This document shows, one piece after another, positions 52,743 to 63,600 of a stretch of 64,000 nt of DNA (the stretch's first letter is position 1; every line of letters starts with the position of its first letter). The notes under the pieces were generated by a model. That model saw only the letters and a list, made by a program, of their open reading frames with translations. It was not told the DNA's origin and did no database searches. Source of the DNA: Podospora bellae-mahoneyi (Eukaryota; Ascomycota; Sordariomycetes; Sordariales; Podosporaceae); contig NC_085884.1 in assembly GCF_035222275.1 (NCBI RefSeq), positions 2,976,001-3,040,000 of the forward strand. Reading direction: 5' to 3'. The translations under genes were made by a program, and so were the position numbers.

Positions 52743-53926
52743 ATGACGAGTCGGTACGAGCGGGTATGTTTGTTTCCAACGGTGGATGTTTCTGATGTCT
52801 CTGGGAACATGGAGGACTAACCTTTTGCACAGGTGAACACCCGCGACGAAGAAGATCACCACACACCTGTCTCCAATGCGCCAAGGCCGACATATCCTAT
52901 CCCAAACTCGCCACCACCATCTTTTCACTCGAGAGCATCGTCGATAATCGGCAGAGACAACGGGAACCGCCAGAACCAGGATCTTGACGACGCATTTGGA
53001 AGCGACGATGAGGATGCCTGGGATGACGAGCCGGATGATCGGCAGAGGCTGGTGCGCGACAATACAACACCAAGTGCGAGCGACGCAGCCTCGATAACAC
53101 CAGCGATGACGGCGACGACGACGACGACGGCACAGACGAGTGCACAAGCTTCGCAACCGTCGAGGCCAGTTGGGCAGGCACCGACAACGACGAGGGTGTA
53201 CGGCGGCGGAATCCAGTCGGATGGCGTCTTTTCTAACTTGGCGGCCAAGCCAGAGAGGGGAGAACCAGAGAAGGAAGAACTTCCACCTGTATGTTCCCGG
53301 TGGCTACGCGAGGATGATGGTAGACAGTGGTACTGACCTTGAGACAGTCCTACGAACAGGCAGCAGCTGATTCTGCGCCCCCTTACTGGGAAACCACAGT
53401 CCTCGCCCCAGGGCTGGGCGGCTTTGACGACGTGTTTATCGACGGAATGCCGGTCGGTTCGATCTTCAGCTTCTTGTGGAACGGATTCATCTCGATGACC
53501 CTTCTCGTCGGTTTCCTGCTCTGCTATCTTCTACACACCACTCACGCGGCCAAAAACGGAGCGAAGGCCGGCTTGGGCATCCAACTCATTCAGTACGGCT
53601 TCATGATGCAGAGCGCACCACCATCTGGAGGCAGGTATGATGATGACCCGACTGCTGACAGCGGATTCATCAACCCTATGGACCCGAACGCGCATGACTT
53701 TGACCCCGATAATGTGCAAGATCAGAACGGCGGTGGTGTAGACGATTTTACAGGCGCCGATTGGGTGTCGTACCTTATGATGATTATCGGTTGGTTTGTT
53801 CTCATTCGGGCTGTCAGCGACTACCTGAAGGCGAGGAGACATGAGCAGCTTGTGCTTCAGAGCCCTGACCGGGGTCTCGGTATTCCTGTTATTGCCACGG
53901 GCGAGCGTCCCGACACCGTCGTGTAG
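52743..53926 (+). CDS. BSD2: BSD2/NDFIP-like ubiquitin-ligase adaptor
   Basis: Three exons: 52743-52763, 52833-53288 and 53348-53926, giving 351 residues. An N-terminal disordered, acidic and Thr-rich part leads to the PPxY motif PPYW at 170-173, which binds WW domains of Rsp5/NEDD4 ligases. The DUF2370/NDFIP core follows: FIDGMPVGSIFSFLWNGFIS, a membrane helix pair (MTLLVGFLLCYLLHTTHAAK, AGLGIQLIQYG), and a third helix WVSYLMMIIGWFVLIRAVSDYLKARR. In yeast BSD2 works in Golgi/endosome membranes and sends metal transporters and misfolded membrane proteins to the vacuole. Introns of 69 and 59 nt with good sites. Typical length for fungi. Confidence 0.9.
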
Positions 53927-54685
53927 TCTTTTTTTCCCCTTGTTTTATACCACTCATCATTACTGCCTCTCGGTTTCGTTTGTAATATCTGCATTCTCAA
54001 GCTGGCATTATGGGCATTTTATTGACCCCAGCACAACAAGAACACGGCGCTTGCATTTCAGTGACTTTGTACGGCGCCGGGTTTAGCTACAAACAGACTC
54101 GACAGTGAAACATTTCTAAATATACCGAGTTACATGTTATGCTCAAGATGTTGTTTACACTCGTGACGAGCCCCCTCCTGCATTCCTGCCGCGGGACTGA
54201 GCGGCGGGATGTCGAGGGCGGGGTGAATGCGGGGCTGCTCATCACCACCGTGGTTGGATGTATTACCATTACATCACATGTCGTCAACTGACCATCAGCT
54301 TTGTTGTGTTTGCGTGAGATTTCTGCGGCCGACAGTATCGTTTGTTTTTTTTCATTTCCGTTTCTCTCATCTCCATAAATATTTCTAGGATTTCCTAGAA
54401 CAGTCCGCCTCATCATCAACCACGCTCTCAAATCCAACCTGTGAGTGCCATCCGCTGACCAACATCATCACCCACTCCTAACATCTTTTTGCAGAATCAA
54501 ACTCCACAACTTCCAAAAGCTCAGCTGCCGTGGCCACCCTACGCAAAACCCTCCTCACGTCCCGCCTCGCGCTCCTCTCCTCCCTCCCGCCCTTTGGGTC
54601 AGCACTCTTGATCTACGAGTACCAATCCCGTCACCCGCCGCACTTCCAACCCTACTCGTCTCTCACGCCCACCAAATTCGACACC
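53927..54685. other. BSD2 3' end and methyltransferase leader with UTR intron
   Basis: About 760 bases. A good intron, GTGAGT...GCAG, lies at 54441-54494 and has no ATG before it, so it would be a 5'-UTR intron of the methyltransferase gene. The frame is open from 54530, but its first codon is GTG. Confidence 0.5.
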
Positions 54686-55402
54686 ATGGCCTGGCGCAGC
54701 TCGGGCACCTCCAACAGCGAGCTGGTCGAGAACCTCTGGCGCAACGAGATGATCACCCACCCCGAGGTGAAATCCGCTTTTTTAAAAGTCGACCGCGCGC
54801 ATTATGCTCCCAGGTCCCCATATGAAGACTGTCCTCAACCTATAGGGCACCACGCTACTATTTCAGCGCCGCACATGCACGCCTCTGCGGTGGAGCACTT
54901 GCTGCCGTTTATAATGCCGGGCGAGGAGAAGCCGGCGCCGAGGGTGCTAGATATAGGGAGCGGATCGGGGTATTTGACTCATGTGCTTGCCGAGCTGGTG
55001 GGGGAGAGGGGGAGGGTGGTGGGGGTGGAGCATATTGAGCCGTTGAAGGAGCTGGGGGAGAGGAATATGAAGAAGTCGAGGGAGGGGAGGGAGTTGATTG
55101 AGGGGGGGAGGGTTAGGTTTAGGGTTGGGGATGGGAGGAAGGGGTGGAGGGATGAGGAGGAAGAGGGGAGGAAGAGTTGGGATGCGATTCATGTGGGGGC
55201 GGCGGCGGTGAAGGTGCATGAGGAGTTGCTGGAGCAGTTGGCTAGTCCGGGGAGGATGTTTATTCCTGTGGATGATGAGGATGATCCGCAGGGGTGGGGA
55301 CAGCATATTTGGTGTGTGGATAAGGATGAGAAGGGGGAGGTGAAAAAGAGGAAGTTGTTTGGGGTTAGGTATGTGCCTTTGACGGATGCACCGAAGGCTT
55401 GA
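54686..55402 (+). CDS. Protein-L-isoaspartate O-methyltransferase
   Basis: Single exon from the ATG at 54686, 238 residues. It methylates isoaspartyl residues in aged proteins with S-adenosylmethionine, which starts their repair. Motifs: VDRAHYAP near 35, the ISAPHMHA substrate segment at 59-66, the AdoMet motif VLDIGSGSGYLT at 87-98, VVGVEHI (motif post I), WDAIHVGAAA, and a C-terminal PGRMFIPV. Length matches the PCMT family. The last two thirds of the coding strand is very G-rich, and codon use is dominated by GGG, GAG and AGG, as in CHL1 and the gene at 26072. An internal Glu/Arg-rich insert (EEEEGRK) is unusual but at a loop. Confidence 0.93.
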   Translation: MAWRSSGTSNSELVENLWRNEMITHPEVKSAFLKVDRAHYAPRSPYEDCPQPIGHHATISAPHMHASAVEHLLPFIMPGEEKPAPRVLDIGSGSGYLTHVLAELVGERGRVVGVEHIEPLKELGERNMKKSREGRELIEGGRVRFRVGDGRKGWRDEEEEGRKSWDAIHVGAAAVKVHEELLEQLASPGRMFIPVDDEDDPQGWGQHIWCVDKDEKGEVKKRKLFGVRYVPLTDAPKA

Positions 55403-55870
55403 AAGGTGACGTAGATTAGGAGATGCTTCGTTCAATAGCTTGAAGGTGTTTAGCAGTTCGGTTCACTCTTCACGCATCTTTGTGCTGAAGTTGAAAGTAG
55501 GTATGATATGCCCTACTAGAATATGTGTCACCGGATGTATTCCAGGCAAGTTAAAGGAAGTGGTGGGTCGTATATTGTCACAATCGGAAGTGTAAAATCA
55601 AGGCACGATTTAAGTGCTTCTTTCTATTCTTTGATTTCTTAAATGCCCTGTGTGAGGTTTCATATGTCTTGCAAAAGAGCTATCAACTGGTCAAGGCAAG
55701 ACTGACAACTCCACTAGGTTGTCTCTAAGTCTAGATTTAGTTGTCCAAACATAAACTGTGGTGCAGGACAGCTTCAAACAATGTATCATCAATTGGGGTA
55801 TCGGATAGAAAGAATGCTTGCCCACATCCGCCAATGTTGTCGTGGCAAAAAGGAAAAATCGATGGCACTA
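55403..55870. other. Convergent 3' region
   Basis: About 470 bases between the stops of the methyltransferase gene and the F-box-like gene; nothing recognised. Confidence 0.5.
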
Positions 55871-57127
55871 CTAGTCATCCTCCTCCAACTTGAACATCGG
55901 GAGCGGATTTGTTGGTGGACGTGACATAGGCGTGGGCTCGTCTTCCAGGTCTGGCTTGATCCTGATTGAACTCAGGGCCACGGGCTCATCGTCTGGGTCG
56001 GGCTTGATTCTGGGTGAACGTATGACCGGGGATTGATCCGCTTCGTCCTCGGGGTCTGGTTTGATTCTGACTGAATGCAGTGCCAGTGGTTCGTCCTCTG
56101 GATATGGCTCGAGTCTGGCTAAAGCCATGGTCAGTGGTTTGACCCTCGCTGATCGCATGATCATGGGCTCATCCTCCGAGTCCAGCTCGATCACATCTTG
56201 CCTATCTCCATTCCACCGAACAGACCGACCAGCCGCCACTCCCTCCTCCACCTTCACCCTCTTATTCCCCACACTCCCCATCTCCTCTTTAACCTTCCTC
56301 TTCCTCTCCTTCTTCACCGTAGCTTTCACAACCGGCTTCTCCTCCCTTTTCACCCTGTTATTCCCCCTCCCCTTCTTTTGCCCCCCTCCCCCTCCCCAAA
56401 ACGGCAGCATCTCCTGTCTCCTCTGCACAGTAACCGCCCACTCCAACTCCCTCCGCCTCCCCCTCCCCCTCCGACTCCAAAACTCCTCATGCTCCTCCAA
56501 ACACTGCATCTCCGTCTCCCGTTCCATAACCTTCCCCCTCCCCCTCTGTCCCCCCAACGCCATCCACCTCTCCCACCCAGCCACAAACCTCACCATCTCC
56601 CCATAAAACCTCACTCTCTTCACAGTCAACCGTCCCACCCTCCTCTCCTCCCTCCCCTCCCAAGCCCTTCCCCACCGCTCCACAAATTCCGCCCACCTAG
56701 GCAACTGCACCCACTCCTCCTTTTGTCTACCCCCCATGAGCAAATAAACCTGTTGACATCGACTGTGGTCCAAACTCCCGGGGCAATCCGTCAAGATGGT
56801 CAAGCTGTTCGCGTTGGTAATCCGCTGCATAAACGGCATATCGAACGGGGCTCGATAGGCAATAATCTCATCTGCTGTGAGGGTGGGTTTACCGTAGCGG
56901 TAGCGTGCGAGCCGGAGGAGCAAGAGCTGTGAGTGTTTGGCGTAGACGCGCCAGGCTTGGGGGCAGGCCCGGAGGAAGTTGGAGAGGGTTGCTGCTGAGG
57001 GGATGGCTTCTAGGATGTGAAGGAGGAGTTCTGGGGCGAGGGTGGAGAGGGTTGGGGTTGGGGTTGTTGTTGGCGAGGGAGAAGAGGGTGGGGGTGTCAT
57101 TTCGGCGGCTTGTTCGGTTGTGGTCAT
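55871..57127 (-). CDS. F-box-like protein with repeated KPD/EDEP tail
   Basis: Single exon, 418 residues. An F-box-like helical segment (STLAPELLLHILEAIPSAATL, roughly residues 27-47) is followed by a region typical of fungal F-box proteins without known repeats. The middle has basic clusters (NNRVKREEK, KKERKRKVKEE, GNKRVKVEE) that look like nuclear signals. The last 100 residues hold about four imperfect repeats of the type (S)xRIKPDPEDEPxAL, with a hydrophobic-Lys-Pro-Asp core. This core resembles a Psi-K-x-D/E SUMO acceptor, or an acidic binding motif. If the F-box is real it would link a target to an SCF ligase. Unusual G-rich coding on this strand as well. Function unknown beyond that. 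Confidence 0.75.
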   Translation of the reverse strand: MTTTEQAAEMTPPPSSPSPTTTPTPTLSTLAPELLLHILEAIPSAATLSNFLRACPQAWRVYAKHSQLLLLRLARYRYGKPTLTADEIIAYRAPFDMPFMQRITNANSLTILTDCPGSLDHSRCQQVYLLMGGRQKEEWVQLPRWAEFVERWGRAWEGREERRVGRLTVKRVRFYGEMVRFVAGWERWMALGGQRGRGKVMERETEMQCLEEHEEFWSRRGRGRRRELEWAVTVQRRQEMLPFWGGGGGQKKGRGNNRVKREEKPVVKATVKKERKRKVKEEMGSVGNKRVKVEEGVAAGRSVRWNGDRQDVIELDSEDEPMIMRSARVKPLTMALARLEPYPEDEPLALHSVRIKPDPEDEADQSPVIRSPRIKPDPDDEPVALSSIRIKPDLEDEPTPMSRPPTNPLPMFKLEEDD

Positions 57128-57779
57128 GATTCTTGGTCGCTGAAAGAAATGGTAAAAGATTGATTGTATCGACCGCAGTTCTTGGGGATATGCTGTGCGG
57201 GTGTTTGTGTTGATGGGCGGTGATGTGAAAGAGACGAGGTTGACTGTGGAACCTTTGCAGCAAAAAGTTTTTCAGGGTTCAAAAACCGCCAAATGCGATT
57301 GCTGCAACAGTTCCAAAAGAGGGATTATAAAAGAACGAACGGGAACTGGAAGTCAAGGGGAATTTAAACCGATTTTTGGTTCTGTTTAAAACTTTGTTCT
57401 GTGCCTGGATTTGAGTTTATTTCACACGAGACGGCGCCACCCACAACCCTCCACCGCCGTAAAACACAAAATCTGGTGGGCGACATTTCGCAACAAACCT
57501 AGATAACAATCACCACATCGAAGCAAAACCGACGTGTACTTTGCAAAAACACTGGCGGCATAACTCTCACCAATTTACAAAAATGCCCAAACTCAGGCAA
57601 GTAATCCACCAGACAAACTCCAACAACCCAACCTTGCTAGTATACAAACAGAAATGGCCTCATATACAATAAAGCACCGCCTCATTCAGCAAAAAAAACC
57701 AACCCTTGACATCAGTCATGATAGCTGCCTCACAGCCTTTGCGTGAATTCGTGGAGCCAAGAAATGCTTCAACCATTCC
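57128..57779. other. Intergenic between F-box-like and peptide transporter genes
   Basis: About 650 bases, holding the promoter of the F-box-like gene and the 3' end of the transporter gene. No supported gene. Confidence 0.5.
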
Positions 57780-59786
57780 TCAAACCCTGTCCTTCTCACC
57801 AAACACACCATTCCCCTGCTTCTCCTCGGCATCCAGACCATCCAGCTCAACCCCCGTGTTGAGCACAAACTCCTCCTTATCAATGTGCTGAAAGGTAAAG
57901 TAGAAAAGCACCGTCATCACAGCCCCAACCATGGTCGGACCAGCAAACACCCAAATCAGGTTCGGGTCCTTGATCGCAGGCGCAGACGCCAACCCAACAG
58001 CTGCCGACACACCAACCATCATCAGGTTGAGACTCGAAACGAGACCCTTCATGTTCTTGGGCGACCGGCTGTACGCAATGCCATACGACGTGACATTGAC
58101 AAAGATCTCCGAGATGGCGTTCACGATGACAGGGATGGAATACCACAGGTATGAGACCTGGGAGACTGTTACCGAGCCCTCAGGGAGAATGTCTGCGCAT
58201 GTCGTGGCGTTGAACCCGCACGGCGATGTCTTGTAGGCGTAATACTGGAGGATGGCGAAGCCCGATGATCCCACGGTGCAGAGAGCGAAACCAAACGTCA
58301 TGCGGCTGATAGGCCCCCATGAAATTCCGCGCTTTTGCAGGAAGGGATAGACGAGATGATTCATCACCGGCACCACTGCAGGCTTGTATTAGAAGGCGTG
58401 ATACTTGCTCATGGCAAGAAGGGCGACACTTACTGATTACAATACTAATGGAATTGAGATTGTCCAGCAGATCATTCGGAAGACCCTTAGTATCCAGACT
58501 GGCAGACAAGGCATTGGCTGCGGCGCCAATGCCACTACCGTTGATGTAGTATATTGGCGTAAAGGCAAAGATACCGCAGGCCTGGAATGTTCGACGGACG
58601 TCGTCCACGAAGTTGTCGTCATACCCATAATGCTTTGTGCTGCCAGCAGCAAGACGCACACTTGGCTTGCCTTGGTTCCAGAACCCGCTACGCCCGATAC
58701 TGGTGATACCACCATGGCGAAGGCAGTCGCCCAAGACCTTGAACACGTTGCCTAGATCCGAACCGCCGGCCTGTTGCTTGATGAGCCTGGGGTTGAGGTA
58801 CCACAGGAGCGGGGGAAGCATCAGGTACAAGATTGTGGGAATCAAGTACGCAGCCCAGTAACCGACCAGCTTGGCGAGGTAGGTGGTGGGAACACCGAAG
58901 CAAGCACCAATGTTGATCAGGAGATAGAACCACAGCATGACGCTGTTAATAGAAGCCTCGGGGTCCACGATGACCCTCTCGCCGTTCTGCTCAATCACAT
59001 GTGCGACCTTGTGTGGACTTTGATCCATGACCATTGGGGAGATGTTGGGTTTGAACTGGGCTAGAAGGGTGTCAGTAAGGGCGCAAACGTGTACTCGGTT
59101 GGTTACCTATCTGTGCTCACCAGCTCCGATGGCCAACATGTACAAAGACAGGGCAAACGGGACCATAGCCTTGCCCGCCATGAGAACAGGTGGGAGTGAG
59201 GACAAAACCATCATGACATGGGCGACACCGCAGATGCCCACGCCCCAGCAAACCATCTTGAACCGGCCATACTTGGCATCAGCCATCCAACCGAACAGCA
59301 CCGGCAGAGTGTAGGCCATCATCTTGAAGGCCTCGGTCATGGCGCTGGCAATAACAGAACCCTGACCAAGCGCACCGGCGGTGTACAGCGAACCAGGGGC
59401 CGTGGCACCAGTGCCGTTTCCATCAGGGGGAAGAGGCGCGCGGATGAAGTTCTTGTAGACTTGATTGCAGCCGTAGTAAGAGGCGCGTTCGGCGAATTCG
59501 ACAGCGCAGAGCAGGTAGCAGGTGTTGGGCATCTTCCCGGCAACGCGACGCAAGGTCCGCTTCTCCTCCTCGGTGGGTAGCACCAGGCCGTTGACCGTCT
59601 CTCTGACCTGTTCCGAAGAGGGCTCATATTTGGGGAGTGTTGTGATCCCGGTTGACTTCTTGGGTACGTCTCGGACCGGGGCCATACAGGTGGCAGCTGT
59701 CGTGGCGCTATCCGCTGTTGGGTTGGCTGTCAGTTTTATTTCCCTGGTTAAATATAGGAATAGAAAATAGTGAATAACATACCCAT
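57780..59786 (-). CDS. PTR2: PTR2-type proton-coupled oligopeptide transporter
   Basis: Complement of four exons: 59783-59786 (four bases), 59121-59714, 58434-59060 and 57780-58375, giving 606 residues. It is a major-facilitator-type importer of di/tripeptides at the plasma membrane. The POT signature ERASYYG occurs in the first helix, and FKPNISPMVMDQ is the conserved stretch after the fifth helix. About 12 hydrophobic segments follow in the usual 6+6 layout, with a long loop and an acidic C-terminus. The tiny first exon ATGG joins GCGGATAGC in frame; the alternative is a start at the ATG at 59685 in exon 2, which removes 11 residues. Introns of 68, 60 and 58 nt. The junction AAQFKPNIS after intron 2 fits the family closely enough. 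Confidence 0.9.
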
Positions 59787-60641
59787 TCTGCTTGTCGGTA
59801 TCGATTATCGCCTTTGTTTGTTTGCAGCGAATATGGAAGCGGAGGAGGAGTTTGGCCGAGAAGGTGCGAGTGGTGTTTGGCGGAGGGATTGGGGCTTGTC
59901 AGGACAGGTTCCTGCCTCGAGTTAAGACGACTTGAGCAGATAGGAAGGCGCACGTTTTTCTGTGGTCCGGTGGGACGCTTCTTCGTGTCTTGCTCCTGCT
60001 GTGTCGGCCTTGAAGAGGTGGGTAGGTACAGGTTGCACCTTCCACAAGTCAACAACAATAGACAACAGCGGGGTCATATCAACTCTCAGGAAAGTGCGAT
60101 TCCTGTCTCCCTTGGCCTTATCTAAGGTTTGGCCATCGATTGCGACATAACTGATTCATTCAGCGCGTCTAGGTAGATAAGCGTCAGATTTCATGTGGAG
60201 ATTGAGGAAGTGGAACTTGGGGATTTCCGATACGCCTGTCCTCCGGTCAGAAGACATAGGCAGAGATTCACAAACAGCATGTTTCTCAATATACGTGTCC
60301 ATATATCTGCTACAAAACGATACTCCAACCTCCAGCAATAACCGCAACGATACTGCATCCTTCCCGCATTTACATTCCCCCGGTATCATCATAGAACTAC
60401 AAGAAAACTCCCTTTGCCACCCCAGACTCCGTTCCCATGAAGAAGAAATGGGCACCATCCTGCGGCACCGTGCCGCTAATGCAATGCTAAATAAAAGTAC
60501 AAAGCCACCAGAAAAATAACGCCTGAAATTGATGCATGTTCCCCCTTTTTCCCGTCCTGGTTTTGTTCCAAAGCGATGAAAGATAGCAGAAAATCTCCGT
60601 TTTCTAAGCGTGGAGAGGATAAAGGCCCTCAAAAGACCAAG
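59787..60641. other. Intergenic between transporter and coiled-coil genes
   Basis: About 850 bases. It holds the transporter promoter and the 3' flank of the coiled-coil gene. A plus frame of 108 codons at 60193-60519 has no family features. Confidence 0.45.
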
Positions 60642-63600
60642 TTAATCAACCCCATACCCCTCTGCCGGTCCGGACCCCGCCCTCTCCTTCCCTTTCCCCT
60701 TGTTCGTCGGAGGCTCTGGCTTTAGCTCCTCGGGCTGTTCGATACTCTCCATGGTAAAGCCCGACCCCAAGACCTCCATATCGATGTCGTCTTGCTCGAC
60801 AAAATCACCAGCAGCCCAACTCTGAGGAGTGCTAGTGGGCGCAGACGTGCGACGGGGAGGATAGCTTGGTCCGGCGAACGCCGGAGCGGAGGATGGTCTG
60901 AACCTGCTGGCGGTGTATCTCCCTCTTGGAAACCCTCGATGGGATGGAGTAGAGGTCGGGGCAGGGTACACGGCGCTGGTGTAGGATTGGGTGCTGCTCG
61001 GGGTGCTTGTTGGCTCATAATGGATGGAGGAAGCACCACCGCGGCGAGCAACGCCCAATTCCACAGGTGGTAGCGAAGCTGGGGAGGGGTGAGAGCTTGA
61101 CAAACGTAACGAAGGTGCCAATGGTCGGAGCGGAGAGGAGGCTGTTTCACTGGCGGTGTAGCGCGAGCCGGTTTCTTCGTCGTCAATGTTCATGCTGGCC
61201 TCAGAGTGAGGAGCCGAGACCATTATAGGTCCAGGAGACGGACCAAGAACCTCTGGATGCGGAGGGCAACCACGATCCTCGAGGTACTTGAAGATACTTT
61301 TCCCCTTGCCGGTCAAGTATCCGAGCCGGTCCTGTTTGCTGGCGTCGACGTCCAAACGATCGTAGCCAGGGAGCTCGTCGCCCTTCCAGCACTGGTACCC
61401 CTTCCGGGTTGGGCCAAATGTCATGACCAACGACTTTCGAGGAGGCATGACATCTATCATTTCTACGTCGAGTTCCGGTTTCGGGGACCGCTCGTTAAAG
61501 TCGAGGTCGAAGCCAAAGTCGGCATGATCCTTGATCTCCGCTCCATGAGGGGAACCAAGAAGCCGCGACGTAGCTTGGTCAATCAGCATGTCCTTTGTCG
61601 TTGAGATCGCCTTCCACACCCTCAGCTCCTTCTCTAGCGCCGCCGTTTTGATCTTTTCAGCCCTGACACGCATGATGAGAGCCCGGATCGCGTCATCAAT
61701 CCTCTCGTGCTCTGCTTCTAGGTCTCTAATCATCTTGTAGAGGCCTTCTTTCTTCAGAGACTTGAGTTTGCAATCTGGAAACGGCTCAGCTCGGAGAGCC
61801 ATGGGGAGTACTATGGCCACATCTGCAGTGGGTTCCCTGGAGCAGAGGAAGTTAGCAAAGAATAAATACAAATCAAAGAGACAAAGGAGAGGGTCAACAA
61901 ACATGGAAGAAACTCCATTTCCATCTTTTCTGGGGATGTCACCAGCGGACTGGATCTCTCTGGCTTTTTGCAGCATGTCTTTGACCACTGGGTCGATCGT
62001 GCTCCCCGCTTCCATCAAGCTGGACAACACGGCTGGGTCCATGCAGCCCTCCGCTGCCTTGGACAACTGGCTGTTCAGGTCTTCCACGGTGAGCTGAAAC
62101 TTAGCCAACTGCCCTCTGGTGGATTCCAGTTGCTGGAGTGTCTCGTTCTTTTGCCGAGAGACAGTCTGTAACTGTATCTGCAACTCCTCAACCTTCTGCC
62201 GACATATCTCCAACTCCCTGGATGCCTCCTCATGTTGAGCCTTGGCATCCCTAAGTTTAGGCGCCCATTCGCTCTCCATGTGCGCAAATTCAGGGTCGCC
62301 CCCTTCCTCAAGGGCCTTCTCCCGTCTTCTGAAAAAGTCGGCGTCGTCTTCAGCCTGAAGCAGTGCGGCCTTGGTTGCTTCGAGAATATGCAACGCCTGG
62401 TCCCTTTCCGCGCCTAACTTGTTCATATGCGCGGACAATGTCTTGTTATTCTCCGCCAGTTTCGCCCGCTCGGGGGTGAGGTCGTTGTACTGGTTGAAAA
62501 GCCGGTCGAGTTGCTCCTTGGCTGAGGCCAACTCCATATCTTTCTGCTGGATCTGACTCTCGAGATGGGCGATATGGGCTTGGATAGCGGCTTGGTTGCC
62601 GGGTCCATTGCCGGGATGTAGCTGGGCTTGGAGCTCGGCAATGGTTGCTTGCATTGTCTGTATGGTTTGTGACTGACCAGCCACTTCTGTGTCGAGCTGG
62701 ATAATGGTTGCCTCATGCTGCTTGATCGTCTCCAGATTCTTGTCATCCTGCGCCTTGTGCCTCTGAAGCTCCTCCTGCGCTTGCACCCTCTGCGCCTCGC
62801 CCTCAATCGCCCAGTTTTGGCAGGCGGCGAGTTCAACTTCGAGATCCTTGACTTTCTCTTCGAGATGGGCGATTTGCTCACCCTTGGTGGCGAGTTGGTT
62901 CTTGAGCGATGTGACGTAAGCGCGAGACATGTCAGATGCCTTTTTTGACGACTCAAGCTTGCCAGCCTGGCGTTGGTACATGTCTCTGTGCCCATTCGCA
63001 TTTTTGACAGCCTCGTCTCTCTCTGACTGAACGCGAGAAAGCTGCTCATTGACGCTCTGGAGAGTGGCTTTCAGTGTCTCCATCTCGGGTGCTGCTTCAG
63101 ACCTGAGGCGGGTAAACTCGTCTTCGAGACTCGCGATCACGGTCTCCATCATTTCCTTTTCTTGATTAAAGGCTTGTCTCTGTTGTTCAAGTTTCGCTTC
63201 ACACTCACCAACCCTCTCTTGCTGCTGTCTCAACTCAGCCTCTGACTCAACAAGTTGCCGCTGTTGACGAGCCAGTTCCTCCTCCAAACCTTCGACGCTT
63301 GCGTTGGCCTCATTCTCCTTCTCCCATAAAGACCTGAGATTACTTCCAAAATTCTCCGTTTCTTGCTGGTCTTTGTGGTAATTAATCCGGAGCCCCTCGC
63401 ACTCCTTCTCAGCCTTGTCGAGCCGTTGCTTCAGAGTCTCCATCTCGTGCTCAGAGTCTTTAAGTCTGACCCTCAGTGACTCTGCCTCAAGGTCCGAAAG
63501 CTTGTTGTTGTCCTTGTTTGCGCCTCCAGAGCTGTCGCCCTCGCTGGTAGCGACGACCTGGTCTTTCAGATCCTGCATAATTGTGCCGTTGACGAAGAGG

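Noticed and set aside
60193-60519. 108-codon plus-strand frame
   Set aside because: Lies in the 3' flank of the coiled-coil gene, no features.
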